Position numbers and translations under genes: made by a program. Under the pieces are notes generated by a model, which had not been told where the DNA came from, did not search any database, and saw only the letters and a program-made list of their open reading frames with translations. A stretch of DNA of 64,000 bases from Pusillimonas caeni (GTDB lineage: Bacteria; Pseudomonadota; Gammaproteobacteria; Burkholderiales; Burkholderiaceae_B), in NCBI RefSeq assembly GCF_003545815.1, contig NZ_PDUW01000012.1, positions 1 through 64,000 on the forward strand, read 5' to 3'. Shown piece after piece: positions 1 through 8,959 of this stretch (within the stretch, counting starts at the first letter, position 1; each line of letters starts with the position of its first letter).

Positions 1-13
1 ATCGGTTGTTTCG

Positions 14-26
14 TTGTTAAAGAGCA
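14..26 (-). promoter_or_regulatory. boxA antitermination element of an rRNA operon leader
   Basis: On the minus strand the sequence TGCTCTTTAACAA matches the classical bacterial rrn boxA (NusB/NusE binding) exactly. It sits about 28 bases downstream of the -10 element of the minus-strand promoter at 54-82. It is therefore placed as in an rRNA leader, with the 16S gene expected just beyond the left edge of the window. The rRNA gene itself is not in the window. Confidence 0.8.
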
Positions 27-53
27 AGTACTGCGTTACTGCAAAGAAACGAG

Positions 54-82
54 ATTATGAAGCAGTTTTTTTAGCTTGTCAA
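54..82 (-). promoter_or_regulatory. Strong sigma70 promoter of leftward rRNA-type operon
   Basis: Read on the minus strand there is a perfect -35 (TTGACA, 77-82), a 17-base spacer and a -10 CATAAT (54-59). Transcription would start near position 47 and run through the boxA at 14-26 out of the window. The near-consensus promoter followed closely by boxA is the arrangement of a ribosomal RNA operon. No AT-rich UP element is obvious upstream of the -35. Confidence 0.8.
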
Positions 83-250
83 GTGAACCGGTTTTGTGTG
101 GGACCTTCTGGTCTAGCACCGCTACCGCCTTCACCAACCTGCCCTGCCCCGCTCTCGCCGGCTTTAAAACCCAAGGCGCCAACAACACACCCTGCTTTTA
201 AAACCGCCTTGCGGCATCGCGGCCCGAACATCACTTTCCTGAATCACGTT

Positions 251-290
251 CCTGCATCAAACTACCCCTTGGGGTTAACCCTGATGCAGG
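251..290. repeat. Nested palindrome cluster in the rrn/rng intergenic region
   Basis: Nine-base arms CCTGCATCA (251-259) and TGATGCAGG (282-290) enclose two further perfect, overlapping palindromes: ACCCCTTGGGGT (264-275) and GGGTTAACCC (272-281). No T-run follows on either strand, so it is not a standard intrinsic terminator. It lies about 170 bases upstream of the rrn -35. The rest of 83-550 shows no convincing gene. A short AT-rich repeat is at 415-450. Confidence 0.5.
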
Positions 291-414
291 TGGCTGCGAA
301 AGAACGTAACTATAGCAAGCATTTTTAGCCCGTGCAACTGCAAATCCGCCCCTTCCACCCGCCTGCCCGCCCCAAAACCGCCCCCGCCGCCCTTAACCCC
401 TTGATCGGATACAG

Positions 415-450
415 GAAATATTTTTTTCATCGCAATGAAATATTTTTTTT
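415..450. repeat. AT-rich direct repeat upstream of rng
   Basis: GAAATATTTTTTT occurs at 415-427 and again at 437-450, 22 bases (about two helical turns) apart. The bases between form a short inverted repeat, TTTCAT-CGCA-ATGAAA (425-440). The block stands out in otherwise GC-rich sequence 110-145 bases before the rng start. It could be a regulator site or promoter-proximal curvature; function unknown. Confidence 0.4.
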
Positions 451-558
451 GCTCCGACGATCTCTTTATGGACGCCCTTTATGGCCGGCTTTTTGTTGTA
501 TCTTGCAGGGGTCGGCTTTTACAGTGCTATTGGCCGGCAGCGCCCATAGAGAACAGAC

Positions 559-2022
559 ATGACCGAAGACATACTCATCAATGTAACGCCTTTTGAAACA
601 CGCGTCGCCATCGTCGAACAGGGCGCGGTGCAGGAACTGCACGTCGAGCGCAGCATACAGCGAGGCCACGTGGGCAATCTGTATCTGGGCAAAGTGGTTC
701 GGGTGCTGCCGGGCATGCAAAGCGCCTTCGTCGACATCGGTCTGGAGCGCGCCGCCTTCATCCATGTGGCCGACCTGCGCCAGAATCGCAGCGAGCGAGC
801 CGCCGGCATGGCGCACACCCCGATCGAAAAGCTGCTTTTCGAGGGCCAGCCGCTGATGGTCCAGGTGATCAAGGACCCCTTGGGCACCAAGGGGGCCCGG
901 CTTTCCACGCAGATCAGCATTGCCGGGCGCATGCTGGTCTATCTGCCCCACGATCCCCATATAGGCATTTCCCAGAAGATAGACTCCGAAGAAGACCGCA
1001 TTTCCCTGCGCGAGCGGGTGCAGCGCCTGCGCCCGGCCGAAGAGAACGGCGGCTTCATCGTGCGCACCCAGGCCGAAGGCGCGACCGACCAGGAGCTGGA
1101 AGCCGACATCTCTTATCTGCGCATACTCTGGAGCAGCATCCAGGGCAAGGCCAAGACGCAGCCGGCCCCCGCCCTGCTGCACAGCGACCTCACCCTGGCC
1201 CAGCGCGTACTGCGCGACATGGTCGGCCCGGAAACGGGCACCATTTTCGTGGACTCGCGCAGCACAGCCCAGAAACTCGTGGAATGGGCCGGCACCTACA
1301 CCCCCTCGGTGGTGAACCGCATCAAGCACTACAGCGGCGAAAGGCCTTTGTTCGACACCGCCAACGTCGACGAGGAAATCGCCCGCGCCCTGTCGCGCCG
1401 GGTAGAGCTGAAGTCAGGCGGCTATCTCATCATCGACCAGACCGAAGCCTTGACGACGGTGGACGTGAACACCGGGGGCTACGTCGGCGGGCGCAACTTC
1501 GACGACACCATATTCAAGACCAACCTGGAAGCCGCCGTGGCCCTGGCCCGCCAGCTGCGGCTGCGCAATCTGGGCGGCATCATCATCCTGGACTTCATCG
1601 ACATGGATGACGCCGAGCATCGCGAGGCTGTGCTGAGCGAGCTGAACAAGGCCTTGCGCAAGGACCGCACGCGCATGACGGTCAGCGGGTTCAGCCAGCT
1701 GGGCCTGGTGGAGATGACCCGCAAGCGAACCCGCGATTCGCTGGCGCATCAATTGTGCGAAGTCTGCCCTACCTGCGACTCGCGCGGCGTGGTCAAAACG
1801 GCTCGAACCGTGTGCTACGAGATTCTGCGCGAAATCCTGCGCGAATCGCGCCAGTTCAATCCCAAGGAATTCCGCATCCTGGCCTCGCAGGCCGTCATCG
1901 ACCTTTTTCTCGAAGAAGAAAGCGCCCACCTGGCCATGCTGGGAGACTTTGTCGGCAAGCCGGTTTCGCTGGAGCTTGAGGGCTCTTACTCGCAAGAGCA
2001 ATACGATATTGTGCTGATCTGA
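559..2022 (+). CDS. rng: Ribonuclease G
   Basis: Endoribonuclease of the RNase E/G family, cytoplasmic; matures the 5' end of 16S rRNA and cuts A/U-rich single-stranded RNA. The 487-residue length matches short-form RNase G (E. coli 489) and lacks the long C-terminal scaffold of RNase E. An S1-like RNA-binding domain occupies roughly residues 38-125. The metal-binding aspartates of the DNase I-like core are visible as D302 (in TVDVNTGG) and D345 (in ILDFIDMDD). The Zn-link cysteines form C403-P-T-C406. The usual upstream neighbour maf is absent; instead an rRNA promoter faces away on the left. No strong Shine-Dalgarno is seen before the ATG. Confidence 0.95.
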   Translation: MTEDILINVTPFETRVAIVEQGAVQELHVERSIQRGHVGNLYLGKVVRVLPGMQSAFVDIGLERAAFIHVADLRQNRSERAAGMAHTPIEKLLFEGQPLMVQVIKDPLGTKGARLSTQISIAGRMLVYLPHDPHIGISQKIDSEEDRISLRERVQRLRPAEENGGFIVRTQAEGATDQELEADISYLRILWSSIQGKAKTQPAPALLHSDLTLAQRVLRDMVGPETGTIFVDSRSTAQKLVEWAGTYTPSVVNRIKHYSGERPLFDTANVDEEIARALSRRVELKSGGYLIIDQTEALTTVDVNTGGYVGGRNFDDTIFKTNLEAAVALARQLRLRNLGGIIILDFIDMDDAEHREAVLSELNKALRKDRTRMTVSGFSQLGLVEMTRKRTRDSLAHQLCEVCPTCDSRGVVKTARTVCYEILREILRESRQFNPKEFRILASQAVIDLFLEEESAHLAMLGDFVGKPVSLELEGSYSQEQYDIVLI

Positions 2023-2114
2023 GCCACGGGTGACGACGCAGCCTGGACCTCAGGCGTTCATACCCCGCTCAAACGCTAAAGAGCTTGAACCGACACCCCA
2101 CCGTCCTGACAGCG

Positions 2115-2618
2115 TCAGCGGTCGCGGGAACCCTCTTTTTCTTCCGGCTTCTCGGGCGGCGTCTCGCCCGGGCACAGGTCGGGATGCAACAGGGCGTTGT
2201 AGATCGCCCTGACCCGCTCTTTGCCGGGCGCGTAATAGCTGTAGAGCCGCGCCCGCGTGGACGGCTCGTCGCCCTCGCGCAAGGTGACGCCCAATATCTT
2301 GGCCGATGAATTCTGCAGCAGGGTCAGGCCCAGCACCAGCTGCTTGTCCCAGTCTTCGGGCGCGGCGCCCTCGACCAGGGGCTGGGTGACGCGCGCATAG
2401 CTGGGATGCTGCTCGTCGACCTTGAACTGCAGGGTCGAGCCGCAGCGGGCCTGCTGCTTGAACACGGCTCGCTGGATCTGGACGAAATCCATGGGCAGCT
2501 TGCGGTCTTCGCGCATGTACGGCGCGGTCTCAAGCTGGTAAAGGCCGATGCCCTGGTTCGGGCCGGCGCATCCAGCCAGCAGCAATGCCGTGGCAATCGA
2601 CAGGGAGGCTTTCTTCAT
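2115..2618 (-). CDS. Putative lipoprotein, function unknown
   Basis: 167 residues beginning MKKASLSIATALLLAGC, a short signal peptide ending in an LLAG-C lipobox (C17 would be lipidated), so a membrane-anchored lipoprotein is predicted. The mature part is soluble, has one further cysteine pair region, and ends in a charged P/E/K-rich tail. The reading frame is open further upstream, but the lipoprotein signal fixes the ATG at 2618. It lies 70 bases downstream of msbA in the same direction and converges with rng. I do not recognise the family; a structural or LPS-related envelope role is only suggested by the neighbourhood. Confidence 0.75.
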   Translation of the reverse strand: MKKASLSIATALLLAGCAGPNQGIGLYQLETAPYMREDRKLPMDFVQIQRAVFKQQARCGSTLQFKVDEQHPSYARVTQPLVEGAAPEDWDKQLVLGLTLLQNSSAKILGVTLREGDEPSTRARLYSYYAPGKERVRAIYNALLHPDLCPGETPPEKPEEKEGSRDR

Positions 2619-2688
2619 GGCGCGAGGTTCCTTGCTGTGTTCTGGTGACTGTGGCTGTTCGAGGAATGATTGTATCGGCGGCATCGCC

Positions 2689-4467
2689 TCAGGTCGCGTC
2701 CCGGAACTGCATGCGATACAAAGAAGCGTACAGGCCGCCTTGGGAAAGCAATTCGTCATGGCGGCCTTGTTCGACGATGCGCCCGCCGTCCAGCACGAGT
2801 ATCTTGTCCGCCTTCTGCACCGTGGACAGCCGGTGCGCAATGACCAGCGTGGTGCGTCCGGACATCAGGCGCTCGAGCGAAGACTGCACCTGATGCTCGG
2901 ATTCGCTGTCCAGAGCCGAGGTGGCCTCGTCCAGGATCAGGACGGGCGCGTTCTTGATGAGCGCCCGCGCAATCGCCAGGCGCTGGCGTTGGCCGCCCGA
3001 CAGGGTATTGGCGTTTTCTCCCACCTGCGTGTCCATGCCTTCGGGAAGGCTGTCGACGAACTCGGCCAGGTTGGCGGCTTCGAGCGCCGCGCGAACCTCG
3101 TCGCGGCTGGCCTCGTGCAAGGAACCATATCCTACGTTCTCGGCCACTGTGCCGTCGAAAAGCACGACATCCTGGCTGACCAGGGACAATTGCGCGCGCA
3201 AGCTGCGCAGGGTGCATTGCTCGACGGGCACGCCGTCGAGCAGGACCTGCCCGCTGGTAGGCATGACGAAGCGCGGCAGCATGTTGACCAGCGTGGTCTT
3301 GCCGCTGCCCGAACGCCCCACCAAGGCCACCGTCTGGCCCGGCTCGGCAACGAAGGACACGTCGGAAATCGTATCCGCCTGAGCGTCGGCAAAGCGGTGG
3401 ACGATGTTGCGGAATTCAACCCGGCCCTGAGCCTGACCGGTGAAGCGATGCGTGCCGCGGTCTTCTTCGGGATCGTAGTCGATCAGCGCGAAAACGCTCT
3501 CGGCGGACACCAGCATGCGCTGCATGGCCCCCGCGATGTTGGTCAGCCGCTTGAGCGGATCGAAGATCTGCCCCAGCGCGGCCATGAAGGCGGCAAAGCT
3601 GCCCACCGTCAGGCCTTCGGTATTGGCCTGGTACAAGGCCACCGCAATCACCGCCGACACCGACAGGCCCACGAAGAACTGGGTGATCGGCGACATGGCC
3701 GCATCAGCTGAAACCGCCCGCATCGCGAAGCGCCGCAGGCGGCCGTTGACGTACTGGAAGCGGCTGGACTCGCGCTCGTAGCCGTCGAACAGCTTGATGA
3801 CGCGCTGACCGTCGATGGCCTCGCCCACCACCCGGGTCAGCTCGGCATTCATGTTGATGGTGTCGCGGTTGATGCGGCGCAGGCGCTTGATGAAGATGCG
3901 CGATACATGCACCGACAGCGGCAGCATGACCAGCACGATCAGCGTCAATTGCCAGGACATGTAAAGCAGCACCGCAAGCAGCGCCACCACGATCATGGTT
4001 TCCCGGATGATGACGGTGATGACTTCAGTCGCCAGGCTGGTGACGTTGTTGGCGTCGATGGTGAAGCGGTTCAGCAATCTGCCGGTGTCGCCGCGCTTGA
4101 ACTCGGCATCGGGCAGGCCCAGCAGACGCTCGAACATCTCGCGCCGAATGCCCAGCAGCATGTTGTTGGCAACCCACGCCAATACATAGTTGCTGGCGAA
4201 AGTGCACAGGCCGCGCACCAGCATCAAACCGATGACGGCCAAAGGAATGGCCCAGATGTAATAGGGCTTGGCCCCTGTGAAGCCCTCGTCGAGCAAAGGC
4301 TTCATGATCACGGCCAGGCCCGGCTGCGTGGCGGCGCTGACGCTCATCAGCAAGGTGGCGACGACGGCGGCCTTCCAGTAGGGACCCAGACGGGAATAGA
4401 TACGTCGCCACATCTCGAAACGAACGGGCGCCGCATGCGAGGACTGGCTGGAAGGGACTGAACTCAA
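2689..4467 (-). CDS. msbA: Lipid A export ATP-binding/permease protein MsbA
   Basis: Half-size ABC exporter (592 residues) that flips lipid A-core across the inner membrane. The N-terminal half has six predicted membrane segments. The C-terminal nucleotide-binding domain has a Walker A (GRSGSGKTT, near residue 385), the ABC signature LSGGQRQR (near 488), a Walker B ending LILDEATSALD, and an H-loop (VIAHRLST). Length and order match MsbA. It is transcribed divergently from a GT9 heptosyltransferase, with only about 100 bases between starts, which fits an LPS role. Another lipid-exporting half-transporter is possible but less likely. Confidence 0.93.
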   Translation of the reverse strand: MSSVPSSQSSHAAPVRFEMWRRIYSRLGPYWKAAVVATLLMSVSAATQPGLAVIMKPLLDEGFTGAKPYYIWAIPLAVIGLMLVRGLCTFASNYVLAWVANNMLLGIRREMFERLLGLPDAEFKRGDTGRLLNRFTIDANNVTSLATEVITVIIRETMIVVALLAVLLYMSWQLTLIVLVMLPLSVHVSRIFIKRLRRINRDTINMNAELTRVVGEAIDGQRVIKLFDGYERESSRFQYVNGRLRRFAMRAVSADAAMSPITQFFVGLSVSAVIAVALYQANTEGLTVGSFAAFMAALGQIFDPLKRLTNIAGAMQRMLVSAESVFALIDYDPEEDRGTHRFTGQAQGRVEFRNIVHRFADAQADTISDVSFVAEPGQTVALVGRSGSGKTTLVNMLPRFVMPTSGQVLLDGVPVEQCTLRSLRAQLSLVSQDVVLFDGTVAENVGYGSLHEASRDEVRAALEAANLAEFVDSLPEGMDTQVGENANTLSGGQRQRLAIARALIKNAPVLILDEATSALDSESEHQVQSSLERLMSGRTTLVIAHRLSTVQKADKILVLDGGRIVEQGRHDELLSQGGLYASLYRMQFRDAT

Positions 4468-4568
4468 TGACTGACTCGCTTCTGTATGGGTAAACCAAAG
4501 AACGTATCATTTTAACGTTCTTGAAAAACGGTTAATAATAGACGCCAATCCCATTGACTGCCCGCTCC

Positions 4569-5537
4569 ATGCCCAATTATTCCGCCCTCTACGTGCGCCT
4601 GCCCAACTGGATAGGCGATGTATGCATGAGCCTGCCCTGCCTGCACGCTCTGCTGAACACGAAGGTGCCTGTGGTGGTGTGCGCGCGCCCCTGGGCCAGA
4701 GACCTGCTCGCGGCGTTCCAGCTGGCCGGCTTCATTGAAATGAGCGGGCGCTGGCGCGAGGACCGGGCCCGCGTGGCCAGTTTCCGCAAGAAGGCCCGCC
4801 ATACGCATGCGCGCGGGCTGATCCTGCCCGACTCACTGTCCAGCGCGCTGGTATTCAAGTTCGCCGGCATTCCCGGCGCGGGATATCGCGACGACGGTCG
4901 CAGCCTGCTGCTGCGCTGGCCCATTTCCAAGCCGGGCCCGGGCACGCATGCCGCCCAATCGTGGTTCCAGCTTGCCAGCCAGGCGCTCGAGCGCTGGAAG
5001 CTGCCCGTGCTGCCCGCTACCCTGCCCACCACATTGGGGCTGGAAACCACCGCGCAGCATGAAGAGCAGGCGCAGGAAGCCATCAGGGCGGCTGGCCTGA
5101 CTCCGGGCGGATTCATTCTGATCGCGCCCACGGCGACGGGCCTGCATCGGGGACGCGTCAAAGTCTGGCCGCATTTCGACGCGCTGGCCCGCGAACTCCA
5201 GCAGCAAGGCCACGTCGTCGCCATGTGCCCGCCCGCATCCGAACGCGAGGCGGCGCTGCAGGCCGCCCCCACCGCGCTTTGCCTGCCGCCCTTGGGGCTG
5301 GGCGCTTTTGCTACACTGACCCGGCTGTCGGCCCTGGTGATATGCAACGACTCGGGCGTCTCGCATCTGGCGGCCGCCGCCAATGCGCGCCAGCTCACCC
5401 TTTTCGGCGTCACCGACACGCAGCGCACGGGGCCCTGGTCTCCGCACGCCACCTGCCTGGGTTCGCTCAATCGATGGCCCGGGCTGCCCGAAGTGCTGGA
5501 TTGCGCGACCCGGCTCACAACAGAATCCGTCCTGTAA
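4569..5537 (+). CDS. GT9 family LPS heptosyltransferase
   Basis: 322 residues from the ATG at 4569 (a TTG five codons earlier is also in frame). The N-terminus RLPNWIGDVCMSLP is the signature of ADP-heptose:LPS heptosyltransferases (WaaF/WaaC type, GT-B fold), and the C-terminal half has the CNDSGVSHLAAA nucleotide-sugar loop. It should add L-glycero-D-manno-heptose to the LPS inner core on the cytoplasmic face. Its divergent placement from msbA supports this. Whether it is heptosyltransferase I, II or another GT9 member cannot be told from sequence alone. Confidence 0.85.
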   Translation: MPNYSALYVRLPNWIGDVCMSLPCLHALLNTKVPVVVCARPWARDLLAAFQLAGFIEMSGRWREDRARVASFRKKARHTHARGLILPDSLSSALVFKFAGIPGAGYRDDGRSLLLRWPISKPGPGTHAAQSWFQLASQALERWKLPVLPATLPTTLGLETTAQHEEQAQEAIRAAGLTPGGFILIAPTATGLHRGRVKVWPHFDALARELQQQGHVVAMCPPASEREAALQAAPTALCLPPLGLGAFATLTRLSALVICNDSGVSHLAAAANARQLTLFGVTDTQRTGPWSPHATCLGSLNRWPGLPEVLDCATRLTTESVL

Positions 5538-5540
5538 AGC

Positions 5541-6305
5541 ATGTCTTTTTCGAGCTTTTTCGCCAACCTCATCATCCCGCTGAATTTGTGTGTGACGCTG
5601 CTCGTCATCGCCGTCGTCCTGCTTATGCTGGGACGGCGGCGCATCGCGGCCGCGCTGATCGCGCTCAGCGTGGCATGGGGGCTTTTCTGGTCGCTGCCGG
5701 CCTCCACACTGTGGGCCGGGGGCAGGCTCGAGCAGCTTTACCCCTATACGCCCCCTTCCGAGCTGCCGGCGGCCCAGGCCATCGTCGTGCTGGGCGGCAA
5801 CACGGCGGGGGGACGCCTCAACTGGTTTCAGCCCTACGACCGCGAGAAAGCGCTGACGCGGACCGACTCGGCGGCCATCCTGTACAAGGCCGAACGCGCG
5901 CCCTTGATCCTGCTGTCGGGCGCCGCGCTGGAGGGCTCCCAGAGCGAGGCCGAATTCATGGCCAGCGCCCTGCGCAGGGACGGCGTTCCGTCCGAAGCGC
6001 TGCTGCTTGAAAAAAAGAGCTTCACCACCTATGAGAACGCGCTGTATTCGGCCCCCATCCTCAAAGAGCGCAATATTTCACGCGTGCTGCTGGTGACGTC
6101 CGCCCTGCATATGCCGCGCGCCATGGCGGTCTTCAGCAAACAGGGCCTGACCCCCATCGCCGCGCCTTCGGCGCCCCAGATCGTGGTGCCGAACGATCCG
6201 GATTTTTCCTTCTGGCTGCCGGACGAACGCACTTTTTTCGCAGCCCGCTCCATCATCAAGGAGTACGCCGGCCTGCTCGTCTATTGGCTGCGGGGCTGGA
6301 TTTGA
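5541..6305 (+). CDS. YdcF/ElyC-like DUF218 membrane protein
   Basis: 254 residues. Two hydrophobic segments at the N-terminus (about residues 8-27 and 35-55) anchor a DUF218 (YdcF-like) domain that starts with AIVVLGGNT. It includes the characteristic acidic and T-x-E-N segments ([23 protein letters not shown]) and [12 protein letters not shown]. The E. coli relative ElyC is linked to envelope integrity and undecaprenyl-phosphate metabolism. The start lies three bases after the heptosyltransferase stop, so the two are probably co-transcribed. The exact reaction is not known. Confidence 0.85.
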   Translation: MSFSSFFANLIIPLNLCVTLLVIAVVLLMLGRRRIAAALIALSVAWGLFWSLPASTLWAGGRLEQLYPYTPPSELPAAQAIVVLGGNTAGGRLNWFQPYDREKALTRTDSAAILYKAERAPLILLSGAALEGSQSEAEFMASALRRDGVPSEALLLEKKSFTTYENALYSAPILKERNISRVLLVTSALHMPRAMAVFSKQGLTPIAAPSAPQIVVPNDPDFSFWLPDERTFFAARSIIKEYAGLLVYWLRGWI

Positions 6306-6571
6306 ACGAAGCCGCCGCCTCGTGCCGCGAAGGCTGCGGAGCATGCTGCACCGCGCCGTCCATTTCCAGCGCGATTCCGGGCATGCCTTTCGGAAAGCCC
6401 GCCGGAATGCGCTGCGTACAGCTGGACGATAGCGAACGCTGCATGCTGTTCGGACGGCCCGAGCGACCCGCGGTGTGCGCCTCGCTGCAGCCGAGCCGGG
6501 CCATGTGCGGACCGGGGCGCGAACACGCCATGCGCTGGCTGACGCGACTGGAGCAGGAAACCCGGCCCTGA
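6302..6571 (+). CDS. YkgJ-family cysteine cluster protein
   Basis: Small protein (89 residues from TTG 6302) with the CxxGCGACC cluster near its start and further cysteines ([19 protein letters not shown]). This is the pattern of YkgJ/UPF0153 zinc- or iron-binding proteins of unknown function. The TTG overlaps the YdcF stop as TTGA and is preceded by GGGG at a spacing of six, so translational coupling is likely. A more distal TTG at 6284 is the alternative start. It converges with the glycosyltransferase gene on the other strand. Confidence 0.75.
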   Translation: MNEAAASCREGCGACCTAPSISSAIPGMPFGKPAGMRCVQLDDSERCMLFGRPERPAVCASLQPSRAMCGPGREHAMRWLTRLEQETRP

Positions 6572-6635
6572 GCCCTGGGCGGCAGCCCCCTTTCGGATGC
6601 ACCCCGGCGGCTTTGCGGACCCGCCTCCTTGCAAC

Positions 6636-7781
6636 CTACCGCCGGCCGTCTCCGCCAACGGCCACCCTGCTGCGCGCCTCGCGATAGATTTCCTCCATGC
6701 GCCGCAAAAAGACGGGCACGGAAAAGGCCGCTTCGATTCTTGCCCTGGCCGACGCCCCCATGCGGGCAAGTGTCGTCTTGTCCTCGTGCAGAATCGACTC
6801 GAGGCGTTGTGTCAGCGCCGTCAGGTCTCCCGCCGGCGCGATCCATCCCTCGGCGCCTTCGCGCACCCCTTCGGGCAGTCCGCCCGCGTCGGACACCAGG
6901 CCGGGCAAGCCCATGGCCATGGCTTCGTAAAGGGCATAGGAGGCCGCCTCTTTGTACGACAGCACGAACCCCACGTCGCAGGCGCCCAGGACCGGCCGCA
7001 CGTCCTTCACGAGCCCCGGGAAGACTATTTGGGCGGCATCCAGTCCGAGCCGGGCAAGCTCGGCCAGGGTGGATGCCGAAGGAGGATCGCCGGCGACCAC
7101 CATGCGCACTCGCCGGCGCTGCGGCGCGGGCAGCGCCGCGACGGCCCGGGCCAGCAGCATCCAGCCTTTTTCCAGGTCGGTGCCTCCGGTACTGCCGAAG
7201 ACCACGGCGTCGTCCGGTAGCGCGCCGAACAATGACCCGCGATATGCCTGGCGCTCGCCCGCGTCGGGCGGTGCGAAGAACATAGCATCCACACCATGAT
7301 GCACGGCATGGACGGGACATCGGCCGTAGGCCGAGGCGCGCAGTTGCGCCGCCACGTATTCGCTGACGCCGATCGCAAGATCGGTGCCCAATCGGGCGCG
7401 CAGGCGATTGCCGACACTGTCCACCTTGTTGGTGTTGTGCTTGGTCCACACGATGGCGGGACGATGCCGCAATCCCAGGCGCGCCAGCATCACGTGGCGA
7501 TGGTCCGCGCTGCCGTTGACGTGCACCACGTCGAAGCGCTCGCGCGCCAGGAAGCGCCTCAGGCGCAGCACCTCCTTGACGAGGGTCAGCGGCCGCGAAG
7601 TGTAAAGCCCCGGCAGGACCCGGATTCCCTCCATGGCCTGCGCCTGCTGGAACAGGCGACCGGTGGCAGGCGAGGCCAGCGTCAGGTCGCAATGCCCTCT
7701 CAGCCCTCGCAGCAGGCTGAGAACATAAGTGACGTGGCCCCCGCCGTTGCCATGGTGTATGTCGGTAATGAGGATTTTCAT
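6636..7781 (-). CDS. GT4 family glycosyltransferase (LPS core)
   Basis: 381 residues from the ATG that begins MKILITDIHHGNGGG, a Rossmann N-terminus with the glycine-rich acceptor loop of GT-B enzymes. The GT4 C-terminal signature is present as EAASYALYEAMAMGLPGLVSD, with the E-x7-E pair. It probably transfers a sugar from a nucleotide donor to the growing LPS core on the inner face of the cytoplasmic membrane. It is the last gene of the dnaE-led run, 17 bases after the preceding GT4 gene. Sugar specificity cannot be inferred. Confidence 0.85.
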   Translation of the reverse strand: MKILITDIHHGNGGGHVTYVLSLLRGLRGHCDLTLASPATGRLFQQAQAMEGIRVLPGLYTSRPLTLVKEVLRLRRFLARERFDVVHVNGSADHRHVMLARLGLRHRPAIVWTKHNTNKVDSVGNRLRARLGTDLAIGVSEYVAAQLRASAYGRCPVHAVHHGVDAMFFAPPDAGERQAYRGSLFGALPDDAVVFGSTGGTDLEKGWMLLARAVAALPAPQRRRVRMVVAGDPPSASTLAELARLGLDAAQIVFPGLVKDVRPVLGACDVGFVLSYKEAASYALYEAMAMGLPGLVSDAGGLPEGVREGAEGWIAPAGDLTALTQRLESILHEDKTTLARMGASARARIEAAFSVPVFLRRMEEIYREARSRVAVGGDGRR

Positions 7782-7798
7782 GCGAAATGACAGATGGG

Positions 7799-8959
7799 TC
7801 AGCCGTTCGTGGACGAAGCGGTCTCGGCCAGCACGTCGCGGTACAACGCTTCGTACTGCTGCGCCACGCGGGGCCAGCTGTGGCGCGCCACGACGCGCGC
7901 CCCGCCTTCGCGCAGGCGCCGGCGCAATGCCGGCTCGTCCATCAAGCGCCGGATGCCGGCGGCAAGCTGTCCGGCATCTTCGGGATGGTTCAGGATGAGC
8001 GCCTCGTCCCCCTGCGCCAGGTATTGCGCGAAGCCGCACCACGGCGCCGGGCTCAGCACCACCGGCAGCCCGAACGACATGGCTTCGAGCGGAGCCATGC
8101 CGAAGCTGTCGTTCAAGGTGGGATGCACGTAGACGTCGGCCGCTTCGTAGTATTGCGCCACGTGGGGCGTCTCGCCCAGCAGGCGCACCCTGGACACCAG
8201 GTCGTCCGCATTGCGCCGAGCCACATGTTCGCGCACGGCCGCATTGCCGCCGACGACCAGAAGCTTGACGTCCTGAGGCAGTTGGTCCAGCGCCTCGAGC
8301 ACGGCGGGCAGGCCCTTGCGCAAGGGGTTGCGCGCCACCAGCAGACAGACGAGATCATTCTCGGCATAGTCCAGCGCCTGGCGGGTGGCTGCCCGCCTTG
8401 CCGCGTCGCCCTCGGAAGCCGGCATCACGCCGGGGGGAATGATGGGCACCGACGGCAGATCGGCGTAAGCCTGCCGCAGCTGCTCGGCAATCAGGCCCGA
8501 TACCGCGACGGTACGGTGGCCGGCCCGGGGCGCGACGCGGCGCGCTTCGAGCTGCAGGTAGGTCTGGACCCGAAGACTGACGCGGGATAGTGCGCGCTTC
8601 AGCCAGGGCAGCGGCCGCACGCGCCAGTTGTAGCGCACCGGCGTGACATGGACCACCTCGATATGGCCGCACCAGCCGTTCATGTGCGAATGCACGATGT
8701 CGTAACCGCTGCGCGTGCGCCGGCGCGCCCGCACCGCGAACAGCAGCACGCGCATCCAGCTGGGCCAGTGCTTCCAGCTGCGCAGCGAGACATAAGGCAG
8801 GCGCAGGTCGCAGGCATCGTCGTATTCGCGGGCGAAAACAGTCACCTCGTGCCGCGACGAGAGCTCGCGCATCAACTCCACGCCATAGGCTTCGGCGCCG
8901 CCGAAACGGCTGCCGAAACGGTCCACGACGAAGGCGATCCGAAGGCGGCGCTCAGGCAT
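7799..8959 (-). CDS. GT4 family glycosyltransferase, WaaG-like
   Basis: 386 residues. The N-terminus MPERRLRIAFVVDRFGSRFG plus a following GGAE is the acceptor-binding loop seen in WaaG-type LPS glucosyltransferases. The C-terminal donor site reads HPTLNDSFGMAPLEAMSFGLP. Its start overlaps the end of the upstream deacetylase gene by eight bases, indicating coupled translation. Likely role: addition of the first hexose to the heptose region of the LPS core. WaaG assignment is by motif only, so the symbol is withheld. Confidence 0.85.
   Translation of the reverse strand: MPERRLRIAFVVDRFGSRFGGAEAYGVELMRELSSRHEVTVFAREYDDACDLRLPYVSLRSWKHWPSWMRVLLFAVRARRRTRSGYDIVHSHMNGWCGHIEVVHVTPVRYNWRVRPLPWLKRALSRVSLRVQTYLQLEARRVAPRAGHRTVAVSGLIAEQLRQAYADLPSVPIIPPGVMPASEGDAARRAATRQALDYAENDLVCLLVARNPLRKGLPAVLEALDQLPQDVKLLVVGGNAAVREHVARRNADDLVSRVRLLGETPHVAQYYEAADVYVHPTLNDSFGMAPLEAMSFGLPVVLSPAPWCGFAQYLAQGDEALILNHPEDAGQLAAGIRRLMDEPALRRRLREGGARVVARHSWPRVAQQYEALYRDVLAETASSTNG

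Noticed and set aside
14-328. A 104-codon plus-strand open frame at the left edge
   Set aside because: It runs through the rrn boxA and promoter and the palindrome cluster; the peptide is Pro-rich without homology signals and has no ribosome-binding site.
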